A stretch of DNA of 64,000 nucleotides from Pseudomonas frederiksbergensis (GCF_003732275.1 NZ_MOBM01000039.1:675013-739012); one strand, 5' to 3'. Positions 40,467 to 49,010 are shown, counted from the stretch's first letter. Notes: generated from the sequence alone by a model not told the origin. Program-made: numbers and translations.

Positions 40467-42032
40467 ATGCAAGTCGGTTTCAAGACCCTCGCGAACCGTT
40501 ACGACATCGCACTGGCACAACCTCTACGAGTCGACTCGATGATCGGCACTGTACGTGTCAGTCGCGAAAGTGCCGGAAATGTGGAGAACCGGTATCCGGC
40601 AAGCTATCGGCCCGCAGACGATTTCGCAGGACACTTCGAATTCGGCCTCAAGTACGAAGAGATCCATCTCGAGTTCTTCGCCCGCCTGTTTGCGGCCATT
40701 GGTCCGCAGCCTGTCGAAGACTGGTGCCGACGGGAGCCATTCGGCCAGTACGCCCGTCGCACGGGGTTCCTCTACGAATGGCTGACAGGGGAACGTCTGG
40801 ATGTGCCAGACGTGACGAATGGCGGCTATGTTGATGTACTTTCGCCACAAGATTACCTGACTCGTCGCGAAGCACTGCGAACGCGGCGCTGGCGAATCAA
40901 TAACAATCTGCCGGGGACGGCTGAGTTCTGCCCCTTGGTTCGTCGTACGGCGCCAGTGCAGGACGCTCTGCAATTCGATCTGCGCGAGGCACTGGATGAA
41001 TTGGACCAGGCCTTTGGCCCCGACATCCTGATGCGTACCGCCAGTTGGCTGACATTCAAGGAATCGCGCGCGAGCTTTCTCATCGAAAAGGAAGCCGACC
41101 AGGCCGATCGCATCCAGCGGTTTGCCCATGTCATTGCCCAGTACTGCGGACATATCGAAGATCCGTTGAGCGACGACAGCCTGCACTCCCTGCAAGCCGG
41201 CATTCTAGGGCGTGACGCCATTGGACTGGGCTTGCGGCGCTCCCCTGTGTTTGTGGGGCAGGCCACGATGCGCGAGGACATCGTGCATTACATTGCCCCC
41301 CATTTCGCGGATCTTGCGCAGCTATTGGCAGGACTCAACGAGTTTGAGGTCGCAACGCGTGGTGCGGAGTCAGTGGCACGTGCCGCTGTGTTGGCATTTG
41401 GCTTCGTGTATATCCATCCCATGCGCGATGGCAATGGCCGGATTCATCGCTTCCTTATCAACGACACCCTGATTCGGGATAAAGCAGTGGCCGACGGCGT
41501 AATACTGCCGGTGTCAGCCACAATCACGAGTTCGATCGACTTCAGGGCCGGCTACGACCGTACGCTAGAAGTGTTCTCGCGACCGTTCATGCGACGTTAC
41601 GCAGCGGCCTATCGGTTCGGCGAACTCGTGACCTACGAGGACGGGACTCGCAGCAACTTCATCTTCGATGAATACGAGGACGCGTGTTTTGCCTGGCGGT
41701 ATCCCGATCTGACCGAACACGTCCTGTACACCGCACGCGTCGTCGAACACACGATTCGAAAGGAAATGGCGGATGAAGCCAGAGTACTGGTGATCTTTCA
41801 GCGAGCTCAGGAGCAGCTGAAAGAGGTACTGGAAATGCCAGACCTGGATGCGAACCGCATCATCCGTTCCATCAAGGAGAACAGCTGGGCGGTGTCCGGT
41901 AAGCTAAAGAAAGGGTACCCGCAGCTTGAAGATGAGCGCATGGCGGGACGCGTCGTGGAGGCCGTGCGTTCTGCGTTTGAGGATCGAGAGATGGGTGCAG
42001 GCGAAGAAGGATCTTTCGGCGAATCTGGATAA
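40467..42032 (+). CDS. Fic-domain protein (probable AMPylase), class II with N-terminal inhibitory helix
   Basis: A 521-aa protein. The Fic catalytic motif HPMRDGNGRIHR is at residues 317-328, with His317 and the anion-hole/Asn-Gly-Arg residues intact. An inhibitory-type motif S203-FLI-E207 (followed by Lys rather than Gly/Asn) is seen N-terminal to the core, the position for class II Fic proteins such as those kept silent by alpha-inh. Residues 1-130 and the C-terminal 150 residues are not recognised. No antitoxin gene accompanies it. Bracketed by repeated terminators; probable horizontally acquired cargo. ATG preceded by AAAGGATTTCGTCA. Confidence 0.87.
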   Translation: MQVGFKTLANRYDIALAQPLRVDSMIGTVRVSRESAGNVENRYPASYRPADDFAGHFEFGLKYEEIHLEFFARLFAAIGPQPVEDWCRREPFGQYARRTGFLYEWLTGERLDVPDVTNGGYVDVLSPQDYLTRREALRTRRWRINNNLPGTAEFCPLVRRTAPVQDALQFDLREALDELDQAFGPDILMRTASWLTFKESRASFLIEKEADQADRIQRFAHVIAQYCGHIEDPLSDDSLHSLQAGILGRDAIGLGLRRSPVFVGQATMREDIVHYIAPHFADLAQLLAGLNEFEVATRGAESVARAAVLAFGFVYIHPMRDGNGRIHRFLINDTLIRDKAVADGVILPVSATITSSIDFRAGYDRTLEVFSRPFMRRYAAAYRFGELVTYEDGTRSNFIFDEYEDACFAWRYPDLTEHVLYTARVVEHTIRKEMADEARVLVIFQRAQEQLKEVLEMPDLDANRIIRSIKENSWAVSGKLKKGYPQLEDERMAGRVVEAVRSAFEDREMGAGEEGSFGESG

Positions 42033-42052
42033 GGCGCTGGGGTGGATTAGAA

Positions 42053-42083
42053 AAAACCGGCTTGATAGCCGGTTTTTTGTGTC
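42053..42083 (+). terminator. Terminator after fic, repeated from 40183
   Basis: AAAAAACCGGCTTGATAGCCGGTTTTTT followed by GTGTCTGGGGGTTT, nearly the same as the tRNA-Gly terminator and its downstream bases. The fic gene lies between the two copies. Confidence 0.88.
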
Positions 42084-42248
42084 TGGGGGTTTAGGGGCTT
42101 GCAACGACTGTTTTGAATATCCGCCCCCTGCTTCCGCCCTCGTTGAGCGAATTTACCAATGGCACTTCGACACAGAATTCGTCGGGCTACGCCAGGCCCT
42201 GCTGCCACCTCTCAGATCTTGACGTTGCCCGCCCCGCATGCTAGCGAA

Positions 42249-42258
42249 TGCTATACTT
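42249..42258 (+). promoter_or_regulatory. SigmaS-like -10 box
   Basis: TGCTATACTT matches the RpoS-type -10 consensus KCTATACTT. No good -35 hexamer is at 17 bp, which is common for sigmaS promoters. It lies about 120 bp upstream of the membrane-protein gene. Confidence 0.5.
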
Positions 42259-42376
42259 CCTACGAATTGCATCAAGTGTGCAACGTTCCCCACGGGTACA
42301 GATACCGACTGCAAATCTCAGTTAACGGCTGCAAGACAAAGGAGGTCTACAGCCAATACGAGATGGGAGGTGTGGC

Positions 42377-42937
42377 ATGAATCGGCACTATTACATCAGT
42401 GACAATCTCGATGATCTCGAGTCCGTTGAAAATGAACTGGAAGCCAACGGCATCAATACCGAACAAATTCATGTGCTCAGTGAACAAGTTGCTGATGTTG
42501 AAGAACATCACCTCCACGAGGTTAACTCGTTGATGAAACAGGATGTTGTTCACTCTGGCGAGATTGGTGCGTTGGTCGGCGTGCCACTCGCGGCGCTGAT
42601 CCTTGGCGGCGCCTATTGGATGGGCTGGACCGAATCCGCCGCAGGCTGGGTGCCTTTTATCTTCCTGGCCATTGTTATATTTGGCTTCTGCATCTGGGAA
42701 GGCGGTTTTTTTGGTATTCAGGTGCCGAACGCTCACTTCCGCAATTTTAAACAGATGGTAGAAGAGGGAAAACATATCTTCTTCGTGGATGTTGAACCGA
42801 ATCAGGAACCGGTATTGGATCGAGTCATTGAACATCATCCAAAGCTGACGGTCGCCGGCACAGGAACCGCTGCCCCCCACTGGACAGTGGCCTGGCAGCA
42901 CAAATGGCATCAGTTCAAGCGAGTGATATCGGGTTAG
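42377..42937 (+). CDS. Conserved membrane protein of unknown function
   Basis: A 186-aa protein with an N-terminal soluble domain (HYYISDNLDDLESVENELEANGI, reminiscent of the alpha/beta start of stress-induced YflT/DUF1269-like proteins), two membrane segments at about residues 72-88 and 94-112 and a C-terminal soluble part (KHIFFVDVEPNQEPVLDRVIEHHPKL). I do not know a function. It faces the leftward cytochrome oxidase cluster and has its own sigmaS-like promoter. Confidence 0.75.
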   Translation: MNRHYYISDNLDDLESVENELEANGINTEQIHVLSEQVADVEEHHLHEVNSLMKQDVVHSGEIGALVGVPLAALILGGAYWMGWTESAAGWVPFIFLAIVIFGFCIWEGGFFGIQVPNAHFRNFKQMVEEGKHIFFVDVEPNQEPVLDRVIEHHPKLTVAGTGTAAPHWTVAWQHKWHQFKRVISG

Positions 42938-42967
42938 CCCTGGAGACTCAAGGCCACCGGACGCCGC

Positions 42968-43285
42968 TTATTGGCCGAAGGAAATGACCCGGCTGAGGAA
43001 AACATAGTCTGCCTCGGTGGCCATCAGTCCGACGAGCACCAGTAAACACAAAGGTGGCAACAATATGGCGTAGACCATGGCCAACCGTTCCCAGGCCATG
43101 TGCATGAAGATGGAGACAATCAAACCTGCCTTCAACAACATGAAAGTGATAATCAGGGACCACCGAAGGTAGCCATGGAAGTGGAAATAGTCGACAAGGT
43201 ACGACATCGTGCTGAGGACGAATAACAGCCCCCAGATTTTAAGGTACAAACTGATTGGATGTTGCTGACCCTGAGCATGTGCCAT
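42968..43285 (-). CDS. Cytochrome oxidase subunit IV (prokaryotic COX4 type)
   Basis: A 105-aa membrane protein with three hydrophobic helices (about residues 14-32, 42-62 and 68-90), matching the small subunit IV of bacterial heme-copper oxidases. The start MAHAQGQQHPISLYLK at 43285 has a GAGGAG ribosome site; an upstream in-frame ATG is without one. Last gene of the leftward oxidase cluster, 13 bp after a subunit III gene. Stabilises the complex by family knowledge. Confidence 0.82.
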   Translation of the reverse strand: MAHAQGQQHPISLYLKIWGLLFVLSTMSYLVDYFHFHGYLRWSLIITFMLLKAGLIVSIFMHMAWERLAMVYAILLPPLCLLVLVGLMATEADYVFLSRVISFGQ

Positions 43286-43298
43286 CACCCGTGCTCCT

Positions 43299-44012
43299 CT
43301 ACCATAAATAGAAGAAAGCAAAAATAAACACCCACACCAAATCCACGAAGTGCCAGTAAAGCCCGGCTATCTCGACGTTCTGATAGTTTCCGGAGCGCTC
43401 ATAATCTCCCCGAAAAACTTTCATCGCCACAATGCTGAGGTAGATGGCGCCAATTGATACATGCAGTCCGTGGAAACCGGTAATCATGAAAAAGCTGGCA
43501 CCAAATTGCGCCGCTCCCATGGGATTCCCCCAGGGACGCACTCCTTCTGCGATGAGCTTGCTCCATTCAAATGCCTGCATGCTGACGAAGGTCACCCCCA
43601 AGGCAGCGGTCGCCAGCATCAGGGCAGTGGTTTTCGCGCGATCACGGCGATAGGCGAAATTAACGGCCATGGCCATGGTGCCGCTGCTACTGATCAGCAC
43701 AAAGGTCATGATCGCGATCAGAATAAGCGGGATTTCTCTACCGCCGATCGTCAATGCGAACACTTCACTGGGGTTCGGCCAGGCGGTGGTGATGGTCATG
43801 CGTACCGACATGTAGCCGGTTAAAAAACAGGTGAATATAAACGTATCGCTGAGCAGGAATATCCACATCATCGCCTTGCCCCAAGGGACCTGCTTGAAGA
43901 CCTCTCTATCCGAGGACCAGTCGCTGGCGATGCCCTGCCATCCCGGAGCAGGCGGTGAGTCTGGTGGATTGGATGAACTGGATTCGCCTGGGGCAAATGG
44001 GTGCGATGCCAT
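43299..44012 (-). CDS. coxC: Cytochrome c oxidase subunit III
   Basis: A 237-aa membrane protein with five hydrophobic helices. Landmarks are KAMMWIFLLSDTFIFTCFL, FFMITGFHGLHVSIGAIYL and the terminal YWHFVDLVWVFIFAFFYLW, all diagnostic of subunit III. It is six bp downstream of another subunit III-like gene, so the cluster has two proteins of this family. The N-terminal 30 residues are polar. Confidence 0.88.
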   Translation of the reverse strand: MASHPFAPGESSSSNPPDSPPAPGWQGIASDWSSDREVFKQVPWGKAMMWIFLLSDTFIFTCFLTGYMSVRMTITTAWPNPSEVFALTIGGREIPLILIAIMTFVLISSSGTMAMAVNFAYRRDRAKTTALMLATAALGVTFVSMQAFEWSKLIAEGVRPWGNPMGAAQFGASFFMITGFHGLHVSIGAIYLSIVAMKVFRGDYERSGNYQNVEIAGLYWHFVDLVWVFIFAFFYLW

Positions 44013-44018
44013 GGCTTT

Positions 44019-44708
44019 TCACCTCAGGCCGCAGAATCTGGCGATGACTTCATAGGTTTGCGGCGTGCTGGCCAGCAAAGCGAATAGCACGAACCAAAGA
44101 CCCAGTAAGTAGTGCCAATAGGTGGTACAGAGCTCTACGCTGACGCTGAGTTGCGCCAACGGCACGCGACGCAGGAATTTAGCGCCGATTATGCTCCAGG
44201 CTATCAGCCCGCCCAGCAGGTGGAGCCCATGCAAGCCGGTCAACAGGTAGAAGAAACTGTTGGCCGGATTGCTGGCGACAAAGTAGCCCCAGGCGACAAA
44301 CTGCTGCCAGACCCAGAGTTGCCCCACCAGAAAGGCAATGGCAAATACGCCCCCCAACGCAAAACCAATGACCGTAGCGTCCAGTCGAGCCTGCCGGGCG
44401 GCCATACGCGAGCACTGCAATGCAATGCAACTCAATACCAGAAAAGCCGAATTCAGCCATAGCTGCCAGAGATTGGCTAACGGCGCCAAGGGGTCTGTCA
44501 GGGGGAGCCAGTCGGCCATTTGTGAACGGGCGATAAAGGCGATCAGGAAAAGAAAGAATAACGAGCTCACCACGCCCAGAAACAAGCGCAGGCCCGTTCT
44601 TGCGATTTGGCTTCTATCAGCCTCGGTGGCCTGAATCCCCCCAGGGTCGCGACTCCAACTGCCGCCGGGGTCAGCGCCGTCGGCGTTTCTCAATAGCAGC
44701 CTTTTCAT
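44019..44708 (-). CDS. Second cytochrome oxidase subunit III-like protein
   Basis: A 229-aa membrane protein with the same helix layout as subunit III (LTGLHGLHLLGGLIAWSII and CTTYWHYLLGLWFVLFALL). The presence of a second III-like gene before the canonical one is known in some caa3/ba3-type oxidase operons. It overlaps the subunit I stop by 4 bp. Residues 1-35 are polar with Asp/Gly/Ser. Whether it is structural or an assembly protein is not known from sequence. Confidence 0.8.
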   Translation of the reverse strand: MKRLLLRNADGADPGGSWSRDPGGIQATEADRSQIARTGLRLFLGVVSSLFFLFLIAFIARSQMADWLPLTDPLAPLANLWQLWLNSAFLVLSCIALQCSRMAARQARLDATVIGFALGGVFAIAFLVGQLWVWQQFVAWGYFVASNPANSFFYLLTGLHGLHLLGGLIAWSIIGAKFLRRVPLAQLSVSVELCTTYWHYLLGLWFVLFALLASTPQTYEVIARFCGLR

Positions 44709-46480
44709 GTTTTAACGTCCGCTATCTTGGTTCCGGCACTCAGTTGCCGCATCTGCTCCAGCTCCTCGGCGGAGACCGTTTGCGGAACGAAATCCTGTTC
44801 TATCCCCGGCACACTGTAGTCATAGGCCCAGCGATGCACGACCGGCAGCTTCGCTCCCCAGTTACCGTGTATCGGCGGGGTGTTCGGCGTTTGCCATTCC
44901 AGACTGGCCGCCCCCCAGGGATTACTGCCTGCGGGCTTGCCCTTGAATGCACTCCAGGCCAGGTTGAACAGGAACAGCAGTTGGGAAACGCCGACGATCA
45001 ATGCGACCACCGTAATGAAGGCATTCAACTCTTGCGCTGACTGCGGAATGAACGCGTAGTTTTCATAGGCGTAGTAACGACGTGGCATGCCCTGGAAACC
45101 CAGATAGTGCATGGGGAAGAAGATGGCGTAGGTACCCAGAAAGGTAATCCAGAAATGCAACTTGCCCAGGGTGTCGTTCAACATGCGCCCGGTGACTTTC
45201 GGGAACCAATGATAAATGCCGCCGAACACCACCAATACCGGTGCAACCCCCATGACCATATGAAAATGGGCGACGACGAAATAGGTGTCCGAGAGCGGGA
45301 TATCCACGATCACATTGCCGAGAAACAACCCGGTCAGACCGCCGACCAGGAAAGTGACGATAAAGGCCAGGGCAAACAGCATCGGCACGGTCAGATGGAT
45401 ATCGCCCCGCCATAGGGTCAGCACCCAGTTGTAGACTTTCAGTGCGGTCGGCACCGCGATGATCAAGGTGGTAGTGGCGAAGAAAAAGCCAAAGTACGGG
45501 TTCATTCCGCTGACATACATATGGTGCGCCCAGACCACAAAGCTGAGTACGCCAATCGCAATAATGGCCCACACCATCATTCGATAGCCGAAGATATTTT
45601 TACGCGCATGCGTGCTGATCAAGTCGGAGACCAGGCCAAACGCAGGGAGAGCAACGATGTAGACCTCCGGGTGGCCGAAGAACCAGAACAGGTGCTGGAA
45701 TAATATTGGGCTGCCACCCTGGTGATCGATCTGCTGCCCCAGCGAGATCATCGCCGGCATAAAGAAGCTGGTGCCCAACAGCTTGTCAAACAGCATCATG
45801 ACCGCACTGACGAACAACGCCGGGAAGGCCAGCAAGGCCATAATCGAGGCAGTGAAAATTCCCCATACGGAGAGCGGCATGCGAAACAAAGTCATGCCAT
45901 GCGTGCGCGCCTGCAACACCGTGGTGACGTAGTTCAATCCACCCATGGTGGCTGCGACAATAAAAATCGCCAGTGAAACGAGCATCAGGACGATGCCCCA
46001 CTCGACCCCCGGTGTCCCCTGAGAAATGGACTGTGGCGGATAGAGCGTCCAGCCCGAACCAGTGGGGCCGCCAGGGACAAAGAAACTGGAGAGCAACACC
46101 ACTACCGCTAGCAGGTAGAACCAGTAACTCAGCATGTTGACATAGGGGAAGACCATGTCGCGGGCGCCCACCATCAGCGGGATCAGATAGTTACCGAAGC
46201 CACCCAGAAACAAGGCCGTCAGCAAGTAAATGACCATGATCATGCCGTGCATGGTCATCGCCTGATAGTAAGCACTGGCGTCCATGAACGCCAAAGTGCC
46301 GGGGAAGCCAATCTGTATACGCATCAAGCCGGACAACACCACGGCGATAACGCCCACGAATAAAGCCGTCAAGGAATATTGAATGGCGATGACCTTGTGG
46401 TCCTGACTCCAGATATATTTGGTCAGGAAGCTTTTGGGTTCGTGTAGCGCTTCTGTTTCGGCTTGCTCCGCATAGGCCAT
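44705..46480 (-). CDS. Cytochrome c oxidase subunit I (caa3-type)
   Basis: A 591-aa heme-copper oxidase catalytic subunit. The binuclear-centre stretch FWFFGHPEVYIVALPAFG shows the His-Tyr pair and the D-channel Glu; LWAHHMYVSG-type VVWAHHMYVSGM holds the CuB histidines, and FVVAHFHMVMGVAPV carries the heme ligands. Twelve helices are expected. The start at 46480 was chosen for its AGGAGG site 8 bp upstream; an in-frame ATG 33 bp earlier has no such site. Reduces O2 to water with proton pumping. Subunit II gene lies upstream (50 bp gap). Confidence 0.93.
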   Translation of the reverse strand: MAYAEQAETEALHEPKSFLTKYIWSQDHKVIAIQYSLTALFVGVIAVVLSGLMRIQIGFPGTLAFMDASAYYQAMTMHGMIMVIYLLTALFLGGFGNYLIPLMVGARDMVFPYVNMLSYWFYLLAVVVLLSSFFVPGGPTGSGWTLYPPQSISQGTPGVEWGIVLMLVSLAIFIVAATMGGLNYVTTVLQARTHGMTLFRMPLSVWGIFTASIMALLAFPALFVSAVMMLFDKLLGTSFFMPAMISLGQQIDHQGGSPILFQHLFWFFGHPEVYIVALPAFGLVSDLISTHARKNIFGYRMMVWAIIAIGVLSFVVWAHHMYVSGMNPYFGFFFATTTLIIAVPTALKVYNWVLTLWRGDIHLTVPMLFALAFIVTFLVGGLTGLFLGNVIVDIPLSDTYFVVAHFHMVMGVAPVLVVFGGIYHWFPKVTGRMLNDTLGKLHFWITFLGTYAIFFPMHYLGFQGMPRRYYAYENYAFIPQSAQELNAFITVVALIVGVSQLLFLFNLAWSAFKGKPAGSNPWGAASLEWQTPNTPPIHGNWGAKLPVVHRWAYDYSVPGIEQDFVPQTVSAEELEQMRQLSAGTKIADVKT

Positions 46481-46530
46481 CACGTCATCCTCCTGTTCGA
46501 AGTTTCGGTGCATTCCTGGCTGCTTTACGG

Positions 46531-47997
46531 CTACTTCCCTGGCTCCGCCTTGCTCGCATCAGCGTCGGCATTCGCTTTGGATTTGATAAAAGCGATCAGC
46601 GCGTTCAACTCCTGATCACTGGGGGTAAAGGCTGGCATGACGGCTGCATAGCCTTTGACGATTTTGGCGCCGGGATTAAGAATCGAGTCCTTTATATAGC
46701 CCTCGTCGGCATTGATACTCGTACCGTCGGCAAGGGTTACGGTCTCGCCATAGAGGCCCTGCCAGCTGGGGCCGACACCCTTGCTGCCATCAACACTGTG
46801 GCAGGCCAGACAGCCGAGCGACTCGGCCAGCCGCTGCCCCTGCGTCGCCAAGTCGTCACCTCTGTCCAATTTTTCGCTGGCAGAAGGTTCTTGCTCCGCG
46901 GCACCCAGTGATTTGATCAGGGCGACGACAGCACCCAATTCATCTTCAGTGAGAGTATAGGCCACCATGACCGGCGGGTAGCCCTGTACCAGTCGGGCCT
47001 TCGGATCGAGGATCGACTCTTTCAGGTAGGCCTCATCGACCAGCGCACTGGTGCCATCGGCAAACTGTTCAGTGCGGCCGTACAGCCCCTTCCATCCCGG
47101 GCCGAGACTGGTACTGCCATCCTGGCTATGGCAGGCACCGCAGCCATATTTTTCGACCAACAAGCGACCTTTTTCCAGCACGCTGTTCTGACTGGGTTTG
47201 GCAGCTGTCGTTAATGTCTGCGCAAAAGTCGGTTGGCTGTTCAGCCATTGATCGAAGGCGCCCTGCTCTTCCACGATCATCTGGCCGCGCATGTTGTAAT
47301 GACCTACGCCACAATATTCAGCGCAAAGGATTTCATATTTCCCGGTTTTAGTCGGTGTAAACCAAAAGTACGACACCATCCCCGGCACCATGTCCATCTT
47401 GCTGCGAATTTGCGGGATATAGAAATTGTGCAGCACATCTTTAGAGCGCAGTAAAACTTTCACGGGCTGATCGAGCGGAAGGCGAACTTCATTGTTTTTT
47501 ATCAGCACATCGTCCTGCCCAACAGGATCCTTGGGATCAAGGCCGAGGGGATTGGTGGAATCAACAAACTTGATATCCGACTTACCCAGCTTCCCGTCCT
47601 GGCCGGGAAAACGAAAGGCCCACTGCCACTGCTGGGCGACCACTTCAAGTTCATAAGCATTTTTCGGCACCCGGATGAAATCACTGTAAACCACCAGACC
47701 TGGCGCCAACATCGCGGCAATACCTACCGATGTCACGATAATCAACCATGTTTCGAGTTTTTTATTTTCTGGCTGATAGTGCGCCCTGGCACCCTCCTTG
47801 TGACGATAACGCATCACGGCTACCGCCATAAATACCGTGATGGCGATGAAAAATATTCCGCTAATGATCAGGGTGATGAACAGGGTGGTGTCTATGGACC
47901 CCCAGTTGGAAGCTGCCGGTGTCGCATGCCAAGGCGCTAGTATGTGGAACAACACTGATGCAATAACGATTAGTATCAAGATAATTGCTATTGCCAT
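46531..47997 (-). CDS. Cytochrome c oxidase subunit II with two C-terminal cytochrome c domains
   Basis: A 488-aa protein. Two membrane helices (about residues 3-20 and 38-60) are followed by the CuA domain with Cys225-Cys229 in CAEYCGVGHYNMRGQM, then two cytochrome c domains with CGACH (286-290) and CLACH (396-400). The two domains are similar to each other (GPGWKGLYG and GPSWQGLYGE; LVQGYPPVM and IVKGYAAVM), so one arose by duplication. Such di-heme subunit II proteins make ccaa3-type oxidases that may take electrons with less dependence on soluble cytochrome c. First gene of the cluster. Confidence 0.92.
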   Translation of the reverse strand: MAIAIILILIVIASVLFHILAPWHATPAASNWGSIDTTLFITLIISGIFFIAITVFMAVAVMRYRHKEGARAHYQPENKKLETWLIIVTSVGIAAMLAPGLVVYSDFIRVPKNAYELEVVAQQWQWAFRFPGQDGKLGKSDIKFVDSTNPLGLDPKDPVGQDDVLIKNNEVRLPLDQPVKVLLRSKDVLHNFYIPQIRSKMDMVPGMVSYFWFTPTKTGKYEILCAEYCGVGHYNMRGQMIVEEQGAFDQWLNSQPTFAQTLTTAAKPSQNSVLEKGRLLVEKYGCGACHSQDGSTSLGPGWKGLYGRTEQFADGTSALVDEAYLKESILDPKARLVQGYPPVMVAYTLTEDELGAVVALIKSLGAAEQEPSASEKLDRGDDLATQGQRLAESLGCLACHSVDGSKGVGPSWQGLYGETVTLADGTSINADEGYIKDSILNPGAKIVKGYAAVMPAFTPSDQELNALIAFIKSKANADADASKAEPGK

Positions 47998-48104
47998 TTT
48001 CTGCTCATCCTATTCCTGTTGTTCACTGGTTATGCAACAGCATCGCCACTGACGTCCAAGCAGGGCAGACAAGTACCATCCATTCCGACGGTAAAGTCAG
48101 CACA

Positions 48105-48112
48105 AAGTATAG
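48105..48112 (-). promoter_or_regulatory. SigmaS-like -10 box of the cytochrome oxidase cluster
   Basis: On the minus strand CTATACTT reads at 48112-48105, a full match to the RpoS -10 core, about 108 bp upstream of the subunit II start. In P. aeruginosa cox genes are reported as RpoS-dependent, which fits. Confidence 0.55.
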
Positions 48113-48294
48113 TGCAGGGACGGGAACAAGCGCTTTTTCTGAAAAATCTGCTGGCCAGATATTCCAATTCGAACATTAAGTTAACCGTTTAAAACTATTC
48201 GCTACATATAACTATGGATATCAGCAATACGTCTCTCGGGACTAAATGGGCGTGGCGAATTGACGTGGGTACAGCAAGCAAGGCCGGGTTGCCA

Positions 48295-48305
48295 GCTATA
48301 CTCAA
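48295..48305 (+). promoter_or_regulatory. SigmaS-like -10 box upstream of 48367
   Basis: GCTATACTCAA matches the RpoS-type -10 core and lies about 62 bp upstream of the start codon at 48367. Confidence 0.45.
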
Positions 48306-48366
48306 TCCGGATGATGAGAAGAGACAAGAGCTACAGAGTCCAGCAGTCCACGACGGAGATTTCGTC

Positions 48367-48702
48367 ATGAGTAACCTGACGATCGAAGGCTGGTGCAAAC
48401 CCAGCGGCGCCCCAAAGTCCACCCCGGTGGGTGAGATCAGCTTTGATGTCGATGGCCCCCTCCATCTGCGTCTGGAGCAAGCTGAAGAACGCCTACAGAA
48501 GACCCATGAGCCTGAAGCCATGGTTGATGTCGACATGAGCTCAATGAATTTGATCCTGCCAGAGGGATACGACCCCTTGTCCGACTGCCAAATGCGCGTC
48601 TACTTGCAGCACGGGCGCGGTCAGTTCCATTTGGTCGGGCATCGAGCGAGCGACGGAAGCTTGGTCTATACCAACGCGGTTTTGATTGATCAGCTGCTTT
48701 AG
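48367..48702 (+). CDS. Hypothetical protein
   Basis: A 111-aa cytosolic protein, acidic, without recognised domain. Landmarks: VGEISFDVDGPLHLRLEQAEERL and MRVYLQHGRGQFHLVGHRA. The start at 48367 has CGGAG about 8 bases upstream and lies downstream of a sigmaS-like -10; an earlier in-frame ATG at 48214 would put the start before that promoter. Last gene before the duplicated tRNA-Gly end. Confidence 0.65.
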   Translation: MSNLTIEGWCKPSGAPKSTPVGEISFDVDGPLHLRLEQAEERLQKTHEPEAMVDVDMSSMNLILPEGYDPLSDCQMRVYLQHGRGQFHLVGHRASDGSLVYTNAVLIDQLL

Positions 48703-48726
48703 AAGCTCGGCATTGGTTTTTCTTCT

Positions 48727-48823
48727 GGTTCGATTCCCTTTGCCCGCGCCAGTCTCACGTCATGATGGTTTTGACGGGAAATGCAGAAAACAAAAAAACC
48801 GGTCCGAAAGTGGCCGGTTTTTT
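48727..48823 (+). repeat. Diverged copy of the tRNA-Gly 3' end and its terminator (candidate att site)
   Basis: 48727-48751 matches 22 of 25 bases of the tRNA-Gly 3' end at 40111-40135. Downstream, GTCTCACGTCA, ATGCAG and the CCGG...CCGG terminator follow in the same order as after the real tRNA, with an 11-bp deletion. The 5' half of the tRNA is absent. It looks like the far end of an element inserted at tRNA-Gly. Confidence 0.75.
48791..48823 (+). terminator. Rho-independent terminator (third copy)
   Basis: A-run, AACCGGTCC-GAAAGT-GGCCGGTT and T-run. The stem has a GU or mismatch pair compared with the copy at 40183. Confidence 0.85.
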
Positions 48824-48964
48824 ATGCATGAAATTGGATCTCCCTCGCTCCCCAGCGCCTCGGTAAACCCTGCAATACAGAAAGCCGGCCTTCCCCAAGC
48901 CATCGCCAAATGCCCTCCTAGACTCTTTTCATGCCGCTAACACATCGGTGCCCAGGATGCATTG

Positions 48965-49010
48965 GTGGTTATAGTGTTGATTATTGGATTTCAGTAGGTA
49001 TAGTAACCAC
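48965..49010 (+). promoter_or_regulatory. hicAB promoter with flanking inverted repeat
   Basis: TTGATT (48977-48982) and TATAGT (48999-49004) with a 16-bp spacer make a sigma70 promoter. GTGGTTA (48965-48971) and TAACCAC (49004-49010) are exact inverted copies enclosing it. This is a plausible operator for autorepression by the HicB antitoxin. Confidence 0.65.

Larger units (their letters stand above)
42033..42376 (+). other. Gap between fic and the membrane-protein gene
   Basis: Contains the repeated terminator, a sigmaS-like -10 element at 42249-42258 and a strong GGGAGGTG ribosome binding site before 42377. Nothing else recognised. Confidence 0.55.
47998..48366. other. Divergent control region cox cluster / 48367 gene
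   Basis: Holds two opposed sigmaS-like -10 boxes (48105-48112 on minus, 48295-48305 on plus). A frame open from 48214 belongs to the next gene but would lie upstream of its likely promoter, so it is not used as the start. No other feature. Confidence 0.55.

Noticed and set aside
40136..48726. Integrase, transposase or recombinase gene for the candidate tRNA-Gly island.
   Set aside because: None of the six frames in this interval shows a tyrosine or serine recombinase motif. The island call rests on the tRNA-end duplication only.
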